Shown here: positions 32,851-44,904 of the stretch, in pieces
Numbering within the stretch: position 1 is the stretch's first letter
Layout of the letters: every line of letters starts with the position of its first letter
Origin: Leguminivora glycinivorella
Taxonomy: Eukaryota > Arthropoda > Insecta > Lepidoptera > Tortricidae
DNA length: 64,000 nucleotides
Assembly: GCF_023078275.1 (NCBI RefSeq)
Contig: NC_062985.1
Coordinates: 4,464,001 to 4,528,000, forward strand
Reading direction: 5' to 3'
Translations under genes and position numbers: made by a program
Notes under the pieces: generated by a model
Seen by the model: the letters and a program-made list of their open reading frames with translations, nothing else
Database searches by the model: none
What the model was told of the DNA's origin: nothing

Positions 32851-32993
32851 CGCCGTGTCTTGCGTGGGCGACGGTCGCGTGACCGTCGCGCGACCGTCGC
32901 CGTCGCGTCTCATACTTCCATATCGATAAGGTTTGATTTCGTATGCGTCGCATCGCCGTCGCGCGTCCATCGCGCGACCGTCGCCCACGCACC
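32851..32993. mobile_element. Family G MITE, copy 2 (right end truncated)
   Basis: CGCCGTGTCTTGCGTGGGCG after TAA at the left, and CCGTCGCCCACGCA at the right followed by unrelated sequence. The AT core TCCATATCGATAAGGTTTGA is shared with copies 1 and 3. Confidence 0.8.
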
Positions 32994-33169
32994 GCCTGTG
33001 TCCAGGGGATACGCGCTCGCGTAGTTAATAGATAACAAGGCGTTTTTATTTTGCAAATGCAAACACATTATTTATTAATTATTATAATTATATAATATGT
33101 ATAACAAATTAAAGAAGATAATAAAAATTTGGTATTTTTGCCTATTAGGCAGTAGGTAATAGTTGAGTA

Positions 33170-33222
33170 TGGATGGATGGATATGGGTGGAGTGTAATGG
33201 GATGGGATGGGATGTGGATGTG
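33170..33222. repeat. GGATG microsatellite
   Basis: ATGGATGGATGGATATGGGT and AATGGGATGGGATGGGATGT form an imperfect run. Confidence 0.85.
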
Positions 33223-33728
33223 AGTCATGTGAGATTTTCTGTGCCCATGAGTACACCTACCTATTACTAATCCATGAAATAAAATTCTTCATTGAACAAA
33301 CATAATCCTAGAAAACTATGAGTCTGATAGAGCGACTGAACTAGAAAGAAGTTCAAAGAAGAACTAAAAGAACTTGTGAACTAAACGAACTTAATGAACT
33401 AGAAGAGTGAACTAAATGAACTGAAATAAAAGAGCCAATAAAATGAAGAATTCAACCTCGCCCTTGGAGCCTTTTTGCTTAGAATTTTCATCGTGCATCT
33501 CGCAGCTACCAGGCAACCATACTTAGCAAGTAACGAAATATAACACGGTGTCATTCAAGATGACGCGTGATTTGGTTGGTATTGTTATTTTAATACAGGT
33601 TATATTTGTCAATTTGGCACGTCATTGTGAATGACATGGTCATAGCTCAAACCGTCGTGAGCTCCGTCTACTGCAACGCCCGTGAACCCCACGCGGGCGC
33701 TGTAAACACCTCTGAGAGAGCAACTGGC

Positions 33729-33870
33729 TAGCCGAATGGCACAAACGCTCACGAAACGCTCACGAAACGAAGCGCTAGTAGATATCTATCTCTATCGCGC
33801 TTGCGTATTGGCGCGACAGAGCCAGCGGCGTATCGCTTTCGTTTGGCGTCGGAGAAATGCTATTTGGCTA
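33729..33870. mobile_element. Family D MITE, copy 1
   Basis: TAGCCGAATGGCA at the left and TATTTGGCTA at the right, with CTCACGAAACGCTCACGAAA and CAGCGGCGTATCGCTTTCGT inside. The same sequence in reverse orientation is at 48218-48359, and a shorter relative is at 59401-59501. It abuts the retrotransposon remnant. Confidence 0.8.
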
Positions 33871-33876
33871 CGGGGC

Positions 33877-36365
33877 CAGGCTCACATAACTCTTACGCCA
33901 TGGCTTGCGTCAGGCCTAAGCGATCACTGTGCCGTTTGCTTTAAAATGTCGATTATGACAACAAATAACCAGACTTTGCATGTAACTAAAAGATTAACTA
34001 ATGAAATGAGCTTAGCGCGGTTTCTTGAAAATGTAGGTAACTCTGACTGGTCCGGGATATCGAAACATAATAACGGTAGCTTTGATGCAGTATTTAGGGT
34101 TCTACTAAATCAATTTGAGGACTTGTGCCCACTTAAAAAGGTACCTATTAGACCGAAGGATAAGGTTTGGTTAAATTCTGAAACCGCGAAAAGCAAAGAA
34201 CTCCTTCTGCTATTGAGTATGTTGGCTAGATTCCACCCGGATAATAATAACCTTATACAATTTACAAAACAATATACCTGTAAACATAATGCATTATTAA
34301 ATAGAACGAGGAAAACATACCTAAATAATAAAATTGAGTCTAGCTCAAGACCTTAGCTCTATGGGACGTCATTAAGGCCGAGACCAACAAAGGCCGAGTC
34401 GCCAGGGACGGGTTCAGCGTGCTGCGTCGAGCGGTGTGCGGCGCCCATGGCTCCAATCGGGAGCTGGCTGACGCGCTCAACCAACATTACCTACACGTAG
34501 TGCGTGACACTCCATACGCCCGTGCATACAGGAGGCGCTGTGCCTACTTCGCGCCACCTTCTGTTCTCAAGCATCTACAATGTTTATGGCTCCTTTTACT
34601 ACTCAAGAAGTACTGTCAATCATAAAGTTAATAAAATCTAAGGGAACCAAAGATATATATGGATTTCCAACTGCTATAATTCATGGTTTACCGCATAACT
34701 TCCTTAACCTGATGTGTGAACTTTTCAATGACGCATTACTTAGTGGTAAATACCCTGAATCTCTTAAGAAAATCAGAGTAACCCCGGTATACAAGGGAAA
34801 AGGTAGTAAGGATACGATGAAAAATTATCGGCCAATATCAGTAGTGCCAGCACTGTCCAAGGTATTCGAAATTCGAATCGGGCTTGTGCAATAGACTTGC
34901 TCATTTTTTCAATACCAAAGACATACTCTGTGATGACCAGTACGCATATCGCACGGGCCGATCAACCTTAGGGGCAGTGCGCAAGGTACTGGATACCGTA
35001 TTAGACCACTTGGAGGCAAAGAATAAGGTTGCAGCAATATTTTTTGATTTGTCTCGCGCATTCGACCTAGTAGACCATGAATTAATGGCCTCGAAACTTG
35101 AGCACTATGGCGTCCGAGGTAGGGCCCTGGATATAATAAGATCTTTTCTAGTCCACCGAGTTCAAGTCACTGAGGTCAATGGTGAGAAATCTGAATGTGG
35201 CTCTGTCGGAGATAGATCAGTTCCCCAGGGCTCGAACGTGGGAAATAGTATATTTGCGCTATTGATGAATGACTTGCCATTCTCAAGTCCTGTTGCTAAA
35301 TTCATTATGTATGCAGACGACATATGTGCCATTGTCTACGGTTGTAGCCAAGGGGAACTGCAGGTTAATGCCAGAGACATCATCGTTAAATTGCTTCACT
35401 GGTTTCAAGCAAACGGAATGCAATTAAACACTGAAAAAACTCAAATCCTCCAGTTCTCACTTAATAGTAAAGTGCAACTAAAGCTGGATTTAACTATCAA
35501 CGGAGTACCAATAGAACCCGTCGGTTATGCTCGTTATGTTGGCTTTTGCTTCGATACCGGACTGCAATGGAACCAACATATAGACGCGATCTGTAACAAA
35601 TTGAACTCTGCCTACTACGCTATAGCACGCCTAAAGCAAACCTTGTCAGAACGAAGTCTGCTGACCGTGTACTACGCATATTTCCATGCACACCTCACAA
35701 GAGGAATAGACCTTTGGGGCCTCGCAGCGGATAGAGATAGACCGTTCATTCTACAAAAAAAAGTAATTAGGTTGATATGCAGAGTCCCTGAAGATGAACC
35801 CGCTCGTCAGCTATTTGTCAACCTTAAGGTTATGACTGTACCTTCACCCTTCATATTTGAGAAGGTAAATATGTAAGGAAAAACCCTGGCGAATTTCCTA
35901 TAAGCAAATCCCACTCGGCTAGGAGAGGACCTGCGCTGTTGGTACCCTCGCATAGACTTCAGAAGTCAGGGAAATCACTAAGGGTAATAGGTGCCAAAAT
36001 ATTTAATAAATTACCTGATGTAATAAAAGGCTGTACTGAACGACGCTTCACTCATGAACTCAAAACGTTTTGCACAAATAAAGCATACTACTCGGTGAGA
36101 GAGTTTCTCGATGAGTAATGTGTCAAAATAAACCTTGGATGAGAGAATTATTATGAACAAATTAAGTTGAACGTTAATTATTAATTTATTTATGTGATTT
36201 AATTAATTAATTATTAATTTTTATAATTTAATGTAATGATTTTATTGTGATTTTGAAATACTTATGATTATTTTACCTACTTGTAAATAGTGTATGAAAG
36301 ATGAATGTGACGATGTAAGTACAATTAATACAAATAAATATTCTATTCTATTCTATTCTATCAGT
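33877..36365 (+). mobile_element. Degenerate non-LTR retrotransposon (LINE) with reverse transcriptase
   Basis: A broken frame on the + strand. It begins with an endonuclease end (LASGLSDHCAV, the SDH block). Reverse transcriptase motifs follow: KNYRPISVVPALSKVFE near 34830, FFDLSRAFDLVDHELM near 35045, VPQGSNVGNSIFALLMNDL near 35225 and the catalytic FIMYADD at 35299-35319. Frames shift near 34355, 34580, 34885 and 35875. The 5' end is truncated, so most of the endonuclease and any ORF1 are missing. The 3' end is AT-rich with AATAAAT and an (ATTCT)n tail at 36338-36360. It looks like a jockey/CR1-type LINE. Not active. Confidence 0.88.
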
Positions 36366-36731
36366 CGAACTCTCAACTTGCCATTGTAACGTGGCCTCTA
36401 ATCTACTCATAATATTATGCCTAACAAAAATCTCACTCACGCCAGTCCACGTTTGCTTCGACTCGCCCCTCGCTAATGTGTTACTGACGCAAGATGACGC
36501 ATTGAAGCTACCTAGTAACTCATGTGGCCCCGGTAAGTTCGCGGCCGGTGCGACGCGCCGCCGCTTCACCGGTTGTGCGCAACGCGCGACCGCTCCCCCA
36601 TCTTGAATCGTCACTCCGCCACAGAATACATATTGCGCGTCAGTCGACGACGCTTGCTACTTACTTCTACACTACTTGGGGTCGGCGTAGCGGCGTGTCT
36701 TTTTCTTCCACATATATTAATTATATTATAT

Positions 36732-37216
36732 TAGAGATGGGCCGAATACGGACTGTCGAATACGAATATTCGGCCGAACATTCGGTTCAGCTGTTACCGA
36801 ACCAAACATTCGGCCGAATATTCGGTTCCGCCATATCATAAATCCTGGCTTGGAGTTAAACACTTTTCAATGATTGGTAATGGGTAGGTACTAAGGCTCT
36901 TATTGTTCCTATAATTTCGTTCAGAAGAAAATTTTGGTTTTTGTTTCTTAAACTACGTTATTTTCACCTTTTTACATAATTATTGTAGGTATTTATTTTC
37001 ACGAATTTTATCTCCCTTTGGTGGTTCCTTAGAATCCTTAGAATGCTGAAATATGATGTCATCATCCGATGAAAAACGAAACAACTTAATTACGCTATTT
37101 ATTTACTTTGTTTATTCGGTAAGTATTCGGCAATGTAACCAAACTATTAGGCCGAAAACGAACATTGAAAAACTTGCCGAATACCGAATAATTACCGAAT
37201 ATTCGGCCCATCTCTA
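36732..37216. mobile_element. hAT-like short element, about 485 bp
   Basis: TAGAGATGGGCCGAATA and TATTCGGCCCATCTCTA are perfect terminal repeats. Subterminal ATTCGGCCGAA words are repeated (36766-36830, 37130-37205). The flanks are AT-rich (TATTATAT against TTATATAT), so the target duplication is not exact. Class inferred from the TAGAG..CTCTA ends. Confidence 0.75.
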
Positions 37217-37353
37217 TTATATATTATATCTCTCTAATATCGGACGTCATCTCATCATTCACTTGCATTCGTTTCAAACACAGGCCTATCATTTCGGTTA
37301 CGCTTAGGTACTTATCATCATCACTGTCGCCTACTTCTAATTATGGTTTCAAA

Positions 37354-37711
37354 GTTATTTGTTTTACAAGGGGGCAAAGTTGATGTTTAACCGCACGTGC
37401 CAATATTGATACCCGAGGGTATCTTGAGCGTTGCGAGGGTTTCAAGGCACGTAGGTTAAACAAACTTTGTTACCGAGTGAAACAAAACATTTATTCGCCA
37501 TAAAACATTAAACTAAATCAAATCCAGCAATCTTCATGCAATATTTATGATTCAAAATAATTATTTGTAGGTAAATTCAGCTCAAGGCAGCTCAAGGCAC
37601 CGAGTTAAAGTTTGTATGAAATTACTTTAAACTCTTGTGAATAAAATGCAATTTTGCTATCCGTTTTCTAATAGAAAAATTGATCTTTACCAGTTGGTGT
37701 GGTGAAAAATA
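37354..37711 (+). mobile_element. Family H element, copy 4
   Basis: GTTATTTGTTTTACAAGGGG, CGCACGTGCCAATATTGATA, TTGCGAGGGTTTCAAGGCAC, then TAAACTCTTGTGAATAAAAT and GGTGTGGTGAAAAAT. It has an internal deletion after CCCGAGG. It ends about 80 bp before exon 5. Confidence 0.75.
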
Positions 37712-37791
37712 ATTTCACACGCAGTTACCCGCCAGTCAAAATTGTACCCTTATGTATACACAGGTTTCTCAATTGCCTTTTTTTTGTCCAG

Positions 37792-37893
37792 GATCCCGAA
37801 ATCAGTTGGGACTGCAACGATGGCGACCCGGATCCGTCTCCGTCTCAGAAAGATCTTCGTCGCAATTCGCATGGCACCAGGTGCGCAGGAGAA
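37792..37893 (+). CDS. PCSK1-like: Convertase exon 5: catalytic His exon
   Basis: Codons 217-250, phase 0 at both ends, acceptor after a pyrimidine run (TTTTTTTTGTCCAG), donor GTAAGT. It begins DPEISWDCNDGDPDP, the Ca2+-site region of the family, and ends RRNSHGTRCAGE, in which H243 is the catalytic histidine. The pattern HGTRCAGE is nearly invariant in convertases. A probable decayed copy of the exon follows within about 60 bp. Confidence 0.95.
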
Positions 37894-37951
37894 GTAAGTG
37901 ACCGCACTATTTCAAGGATGTTGAAAATCATTCGGATCGTGCTGACTTGCT

Positions 37952-38035
37952 GAGCTGGATCGGTCTCGCAGAAAAAGAGAGGTTCGACGCGACGCCGACG
38001 TTCGGTGAAATTCGCATGCACCGGAGAAAAAACAA
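37952..38035 (+). pseudogene. Probable decayed copy of exon 5
   Basis: Two collinear blocks resemble exon 5. The first, GATCGGTCTCGCAGAAA with TTCGACGC after it, corresponds to the exon's GATCCGTCTCCGTCTCAGAAA with TTCGTCGC. The second, GAAATTCGCATGCACCGGAG, corresponds to the exon's GCAATTCGCATGGCACC...GGAG. Indels separate them and no frame survives. A weaker third echo (GCGAAATTGCATGG) is near 38088. The similarity was judged by eye, so this is less certain than the exon 4 and exon 7 copies. Confidence 0.5.
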
Positions 38036-38211
38036 CTGCAATATTCCTATAGGAACAGTTGAGGACCAATACAGTGAGCTGCGGCCTGCGAAATTGCATG
38101 GAGATGAATGAATTCGTTGAGATGAATGTGTCCACGGGTTATGATCCGATGAGCTTCCGAGGTGGAAAGTTGAGTGGCATTAGGTACTATTTTATATCCA
38201 ACAATATGTAA

Positions 38212-38351
38212 CGCCGTGGCTTGCGTGGGCGACGGTCGCGCGACGGCGATGCGACGTATACGAAATCAAACCTTATCGATATGGAAGTAGACGATGCGAT
38301 GGCGACGGTCGCGCGACGGTCGCGCGACCGTCGCCCACGCAAGACACGGCG
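38212..38351. mobile_element. Family G MITE, copy 3
   Basis: CGCCGTGGCTTGCGTGGGCG to GTCGCCCACGCAAGACACGG followed by CG, flanked by TAA on both sides (38209-38211, 38352-38354). Orientation is opposite to copy 1 as judged by the core CCTTATCGATATGGAAGTAG. Confidence 0.88.
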
Positions 38352-40945
38352 TAACACCAATTAGAACTACCTCATTTGATGCAAGGCTGAATGTACGATT
38401 TCAAGTGTGTGCCTAAGTGTTACAGCTTACTTTATTTATTTATTTATTTTATTTTATTGGTATTTAAGACAACAACAGCCGTAAATATATGGATTAAGGT
38501 CAATGTGGGGAAGACCGTCTACCCGGAAAGACCGTCTATTGACAATAACTTTTGTGTTTATATATCTACGCCTCTCACACCTCCGAAGGTATACCAGTTT
38601 TTCATCCTTAAGCCATTGGTCTTGAATACATATCCCTAGGACGAACACTAGTTAATAACAATAAACTTGATTCGTGTTTCGAACTCGAGCATCGAGTTCA
38701 ACATGGTTCAGCAAAAAATTAAAATAAAATAGAAGCAGTCGGAATATTTGTATATCATGTATGTAACGTAGTCATTTATTAACCGTTCTTTCTGACTAGT
38801 ACTATTAATCTACTCAAAACGCGTTCAATTTCTTGTTTTATGTTCTGAAATATGTAACTTAGAAATTGTGCCTACTCAGAAAGTCCGGCATAAAAGAGAA
38901 AGGCAAGACCGGCATACGATAAACAAGGAGTTGCCAACCTTTTTTAGGCTTTATTGGAAATAAGTCGAGTGTAAACAATATCAATATATAAGTACGTTTT
39001 TTGCTTATGATAGTTGTACCGTTTTTGATTTTAACTTCGAAATACAGTTTTGGTAATGATTCGTATGGTGTTACTAATATCATTCGAAAGTATTAAATAA
39101 AAATGACATAATTGTGAAGAATTATAAGTGGTGAACAGAACTAAGCCTACTTACACTGCATTAGTCATCATCATATTTAAGATGGTAGTGTTTGTATAGA
39201 TTGTGCAACATGCGGCGACAAATATTTCAAAAGAGAGTTATGTATTTTTAGTAATAAAAGTAAGCATTTTGAATCCAATTATTTATTCAAACATAAAACA
39301 TAATATTTGTGCACCCTTGACAAAACATATTTGATAAAGGTAGTTCGTCAGACGGCAGAAACTGAACCCTGGAGGCACAGAGAGAAGTGCACAGTTTGTG
39401 CCACTAGTCATAGCATATTCTCAAGCAAAATCATTTGGTCTTCCTCGTCGATATATACGCTGGCGTTAGGAAGTGCACCAAAAAAAGATTTTATCAATAC
39501 ATTCTTCGGAAGATGTATAGACATGACTTGTATATTGTTTGCTATTTTTAATAACTGAAACAAATATTTATGTATTAAGTATACAAATATTTATGTAAAT
39601 ATTTATGTATTAATGACATCTGAATCTCTACTGAGTTTTTGAAGTCGTAATCGAGCAAAATGGGGCAAAGGGTGTTTATTGAATCCTGAACGAAGTAAAG
39701 GAATCTCTAATCTCACTACGCTCGGGATTCAAAATTAGAATCCTGAGCGTAGTGAGGGATTCAAGTATTAACGCTCAAGGTGGAAATAATTTTGCTACCA
39801 TGTGACATATACAATTTTTCACGTCACCTATACTATGAGGAAATTACCAGAATATTAATAATGAATATACCTACAGCAAATCAGTAGTACGAACTTAATC
39901 TACAACAATTTATAAACGATCATGAAATATAATGTCAAAACTCTTTTCATTGAATTAATATGTTATACTGGCAACATAAAATCCTTGAACAGAAAAGAAC
40001 CACTCAGCTCCTCCAACACTCGAGTTTGTAATATTCATACTCCCCGAGTTACACACAATGTTTTTCATGACACTTGCAACATAAAAATATGTAAAAAGAT
40101 AAAAAAATTGAATACGGTACTAGAAATTTCTTAACTCCCTTGGGAGAACGATTTTTTTTTTCACGCTCCGCCTGCGTGTAAAATCACATTTAGTGTGCGA
40201 GTGTGATGTAAAAAAAATTATGCATTCATTCATACTGTAGTGACTATAGCAAAACCAAGCATTGCTAAGAAATGTTAGGTACCAAACTAAATAGAAAAAT
40301 GCTTATATGTTCAAAATTTCAACGTTATTTTAATAGTTATCTAGCACATTCTGCCCCGTTATTACGTAAAATAACAATGATCATGATTTTGGAACCTAGA
40401 CTCATATGAAATTACGCGACAACAAGCACTAGACGAGACGGTCTTTCTGTGCTCATCGCGGGAGGACGGTCAACCCGCCGAGCCTTAAAAAAAGTGATTT
40501 TTATCACTTAAAAGTACCTTACTTCACCAAAATACTGTAAAAGCTTTGTAAAATATAATATTTGCTATCCCATAGGACCATGCGCATTACGCCAGACTGC
40601 ATTAATTATAGAGTTTTATCCACTCAAACTTTATTTCAAATAAACTATGCCGGTCTTGCCCGCACTGACCTTACATAAGTATTGTTACATGGTGTTAGGC
40701 CCATAACAGCCCATAACAGTTACAGACCAATAACAGATAGATTAGATAGATTTTCCTTTAATATAAAAATGTTTAGAATCGTTAGCAGACGTTTCTGCTT
40801 AATAAAAATTAATAACAGATAGGCCAATAAATATATCCATTGTTTTAAATTTACAGAGCTACTACTGCCACTAGTAATGAGAATGGTTAATACATACTTA
40901 AAATACATACCTATGTAATTATCTAATTTATCAATTAAATTTCAG

Positions 40946-41063
40946 ATAGCTATGACGGCGAATAACGTGAAATGCGGCGTGGGCGTGGCCTGGGGGGCAA
41001 GAGTGGGCGGGGTCCGGATGCTCGACGGGCGAATCACGGATCGCATCGAAGGCGAAGGAATAG
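40946..41063 (+). CDS. PCSK1-like: Convertase exon 6: catalytic domain core
   Basis: Codons 251-289 plus the first base of codon 290. Acceptor AATTTCAG, donor GTACAG. It codes IAMTANNVKCGVGVAWGARV and then GGVRMLDGRITDRIEGE, the convertase segment (I/V)A(M)xANNxxCGVGVA...GG(V/I)RMLDGxxTDxxE. ANNxKCGVGVA is closer to PC1/3 than to insect furins. Where most family members have Y in VGVAY this protein has W. Confidence 0.94.
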
Positions 41064-41195
41064 GTACAGTAAACTGTCCCGTTCTTCTGTTCGCCTGGTA
41101 GATTCGGTTCATGTTCAACTCAAAATGTCGTTCATGACAGGATTTGTGAGATGCTAAAAGTGCGCAGAATATAGATGTCGCTTGTAATGCATATA

Positions 41196-41428
41196 AGAAA
41201 TAAATAAATAAATAAATAAATATTATAGGACATTCTTACACAGATTGACTGAGGCCCACGGTAAGCTCAAGAAGGCTTGTGCTGTGGGTACTCAGACAAC
41301 GATATATATAATATATAAATACTCTTAAATACTTATATATACATAGAAAACATCCATGACTCAGGAACAAATATCTGTGCTCATCACACTAATAAATGCC
41401 CTTACCGGAATTCGAACCCGGAATACCT
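41196..41428 (-). mobile_element. tRNA-derived SINE, copy 3 (head truncated)
   Basis: An AAATA tail at 41196-41222, then the same body as copy 2 (GATTGACTGAGGCCCACGGT, TCCATGACTCAGGAACAAAT). It ends at the B box (GGAATTCGAACCCGGAA). The A-box half is missing. Confidence 0.85.
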
Positions 41429-42799
41429 AATATCAAAGAGAGTGTCACGAAGTCATATTATATTACCACTTTTACATAGGAGGAAGTCCGGATACTCCGG
41501 ATAAATAAATGGATATAGATCCTCCTCTTTACTAATAAAATTCTGTCACCGATTAGGTATTCAAATCGATTCAAAATTGTAAATTAAAATCAATGCATTT
41601 CAAACAACACAAGTTTCACACAACATTCAATTTTATTTTTATCACAGAATGTTGTGCAAGTGCTTATTATCTAACTAGTTTATCGATAACATTTTTATCG
41701 TTGGAAATTTCGGTTACCTAAATAGGAATTCACTATTTTTCATTCAAACTGTTGACAACAAACACCGTTTATTGTACTATGTGTAGGCACATCGCGTATA
41801 GTATTGTAAGTACAATGACATGTATGTACGATTATTATGTGCATTGCTGGAGGTACTTTAATTGTATGGTACCCTGGTGGTGTTCATGAAATTATGACGT
41901 AACGGTGCGCGAGCTTCGTGGTTCTAATTATCGTACCTACCACCACAGTATAATAAAGAGTACTATCATACAGTATGGCCACTCCCGCTCCCCGCTGCAA
42001 ATGCCGCCCACCCCCTCTCGGTTACCTCACAGTTACCGCCTGTCAAAATCGCGAACAGTCGACCTGTCATATCTCACTCATACAAGCATGGTACGCGTTC
42101 ACCTACACGAGCTTAGAATGTGTGCTAGGAACGCGCCTCTTTCATATGTTTGATCGTCAGTGTCCGAGGTGTGCTACCACACTACCGTATGAAGGGCGCT
42201 GTGTTGCCACTTGCCACGTGCCAGTGTTTCTTACCATACCAACGTGTCTGACTTCGTTTATACCAATATTAAGGCCAAGTCACACAACATTAACCATAAT
42301 AATAATAGAAATCGCAGTAAGACTTGGCACGACTTTGTCTAGATTTCATTACTTTTTAGAGATAAACAAGCAGCTCCATCGAAACATGGCTAGTTTTTCA
42401 CAGAATGTTTTTGGTGGGATTCATTTGACAGACAGACAAATAAGTACTTAGATTGTGTAAAAAGGGAGCAAATGAGGTATAAACTTTTATGGATTTCGTC
42501 TCGTTTCAGAGTTATTATACCATTAAAAAAAATAAACAACTCCTTCATAGCATGCATAGATGGAAAAGAAAGTGCCACTTTGCTCCCTCATAGAAGGGAA
42601 GAAAAGGCTCGTTTACGAAAACGGTGATGTGATAAACATAGTATTGTGTGTAACTAGGGGGTGTAAGAATATTGCAAATTCGGTTTTAAAGCCCTTGAAT
42701 AGAAAAGTTCCACTTTGCTCCCTCATATCATATCAGGGGAGAAAAATCCCCTTTCTGAATGGGTGATGTGAAATAGTAAATTGTGTTACAGGGGAGTAA

Positions 42800-43229
42800 T
42801 AGTTATTTGTTATACAAGGGGGCAAAGTTGTATTTTAACGCCGAGTGTGGAATTGAAAAACGAGCAAGTGAAAGGATTCCATAGTTGAACCACGAGCGAA
42901 GCGAGTGGTTCGAGAATATAATCCTGAACTTGCGAGTTTTTTAACACAAGAGAAGTAAAATACATTTGCACCCGAGTGTAACACAAAACTTTTCCCCTCA
43001 CTACAGCGAGGAAACTACAACGCAAAAAATGCGTTTATCACTGCTTCCAGTAGTTCCACAGGTGGTAAATCATCTTTATTACTAGATTCCCCTACTTTTA
43101 TCAATTTTAAAGCAGTTAATTTGACTTTATTCAAGGTCAAATAACTTTACCCACTAGTGGATAAAATGCGTTTTTACCCGCTGGTATTAAAGGACAAAAC
43201 ACGTGTTTCCGAGCTAGTGAGGGGAAAAG
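42800..43229 (+). mobile_element. Family I element, copy 1
   Basis: TAGTTATTTGTTATACAAGG to CGAGCTAGTGAGGGGAAAAG, 430 bp, including CGAGCGAAGCGAGTGGTTCG and ACTTTACCCACTAGTGGATA. A copy of the same length at 60862-61291 differs at only a small number of positions. The opening resembles family H. Confidence 0.8.
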
Positions 43230-43518
43230 CATATTTCCAGCGAGGGCGTAAATTGAATCCTGAACAAAGTACCATGACTGAGTCCTGAGGGATTCTAAAA
43301 TATTATAATCCTGAGCGTAACTGTATTGAAGTGTTAATTAAGCCCCCCCCCCGCCACATAAAGTAGTTAAACAAGAGTGAAGAGTGTCACTTTGCTGACT
43401 TTGCTCCCTCCTGACAGGGAAGAAAAGTAGGTATTACCCTTTCCGAAAGAGTGATGTGAAAAAAATATTCCTGACGAATCCACTTGCAAAACTTCTCAAT
43501 CTCCCTTCTCATTCTGAC

Positions 43519-43613
43519 CCTCTAGCACAACCTGCCTTGTCGCGCGCGAGTCCATACTTCAAACGCGACTTCAAGTATGGACTCGCGCGCGACAAGGCAG
43601 GTTATGCTAGAGG
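43519..43613. other. Strong 95-nt hairpin
   Basis: CCTCTAGCACAACCTGCCTT and GTCGCGCGCGAGTCCATACT pair with AGTATGGACTCGCGCGCGAC and AAGGCAGGTTATGCTAGAGG. Arms of about 41 bp have one or two mismatches around a 13-nt loop. It could be a minimal MITE or a source of hairpin RNA; nothing in the sequence decides. Confidence 0.85.
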
Positions 43614-44785
43614 GGCTGGAATCTGGATTTGGGTTTGGTGACCGCTTCGCCGCAGACGCCGCCGCCGACTCACCGCTCGGTAAATTGTACTGAGAGCACA
43701 TAAGTGCGAAGAAAACTATCCGTAAACCAATAGCTGGCTATTTTCTACCACATTCACTCATGTTAATGTTGCATTTCAAGCAACTGAGAGAGACTTTGTC
43801 TTATAAGATTTATAAGCATTGTTTGTGTATCAGTGTATTGCTCCAATAAGTACTTGATCGATATCGATAGCGAAATTATTTTGTGGGGATTTTACGAATG
43901 CCTGACTTAAAAATTGGCCTATTCTAATTTTCGTAAATGTGTAAATTATGATGTGATCTCGATATGGCTGTTATTATAACATATCCGATGTTAAGTACTT
44001 AATCAAATGTGACGTATTGGTTCGATGAAATGTAATTACAGTCGATATCATCAGAAAAAACATCTACAAATCGATGGTGGCCAATCAGCAGGTTTAAAAT
44101 TCAAATAGATAATTTTTATTTTCCAAATAATCGAAATAACCCCATGGTTCTTAATTTGCCCCCACCCCATTTTATGGATCCTAAGCAAATCAGTTATTGC
44201 TGAAAAATGTCATACATATAAGGATTGGAAAATGAACGCAATCCATCCAAGACCGCGCACACTCCGCGCATACGACGAGTCACCGTTCGGTAGTTTCTAC
44301 TAGGAGCACATAAAACATACGAAGTAACCTTCACACCGAGTGAATTGACCTATTTTAGTTTGAGTTTGCACGAAATAAGGTACATTTTTGAATAATGTCA
44401 TTTGTACTGTTATTTTATTGGATAGGTACCTACAGTCCTACACTATTGAATTGAAAATAGGTAATACATAAATATTCTAGTCTGTGATTCCATTTTCTTA
44501 AATCTGTGAATCGAACCGATTTTGGTGTCGTCAGGTCGCACGACCTGTCGCGACAACGATGGAACGAATCCAATGGAATGATTATGTAGGAAAAGAGCGT
44601 ATACTGGATACAACGCTTATCTGTGGAATGTAACGTCACGTCATAGACAAACAAAACAAAATGGAAGTTGTCGACGCCGACTCACCACTCTGTAACTTCT
44701 ACTAGGAACACATGAAGATTAGCAATGTTTCACAGCAACACATGCACAAAATATTTACAATAGTTTACAAAGTTTGATGTTATAG

Positions 44786-44904
44786 GTTACGCCTGGGACA
44801 AAGTCGATATCTACAGCGCGTCTTGGGGCCCTAATGACGACGGGCGCACGGTTGAAGGACCGGGCCGTCTCGCAACGCAGGCGTTCAAGCGGGGAGTCAC
44901 ACAG
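44786..44904 (+). CDS. PCSK1-like: Convertase exon 7: substrate-binding segment
   Basis: Ends of codon 290 to codon 329. Acceptor TTATAG, donor GTACTT. It codes GYAWDKVDIYSASWGPNDDG and then RTVEGPGRLATQAFKRGVTQ. SASWGPNDDG carries acidic residues that line the S1/S2 specificity pockets for basic residues in this family. The NDDG and VEGPG variants point to PC1/3. Three decayed copies of this exon lie at the far end of the same intron (52203-52610). Confidence 0.95.

Larger units (their letters stand above)
27248..37791 (+). other. Convertase intron 4 (10.5 kb)
   Basis: Begins with the decayed exon 4 array, then carries family H, C, G and D elements, a foldback element, a non-LTR retrotransposon and a hAT-like element (listed). 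Nothing assignable is seen at 28240-29580, 30040-31265, 31550-31810, 32995-33725 (except a GGATG microsatellite) and 36365-36730. Confidence 0.8.
37894..40945 (+). other. Convertase intron 5
   Basis: Starts with the probable exon 5 remnant and a family G MITE. The rest (38360-40940) is AT-rich. A segment at 39660-39800 has GAATCCTGAACGAAGTAAAG and GAATCCTGAGCGTAGTGAGG in inverted order, a relative of families H/I. Other parts show nothing assignable. Confidence 0.75.
41064..44785 (+). other. Convertase intron 6
   Basis: Holds a SINE, a family I element and a strong hairpin (listed). Three dispersed copies of a 40-bp phrase related to GACTCACCGCTCGGTAA...CTAGGAGCACAT occur at 43668, 44277 and 44678, the last about 90 bp before exon 7. 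The stretch 41430-42795 has no assignable feature except CACTTTGCTCCCTCAT repeats at 42577 and 42710. Confidence 0.7.

Noticed and set aside
33736..33888. Start of the 206-codon frame as the true LINE N-terminus
   Set aside because: The first 45 or so codons translate the family D MITE that abuts the retrotransposon remnant.
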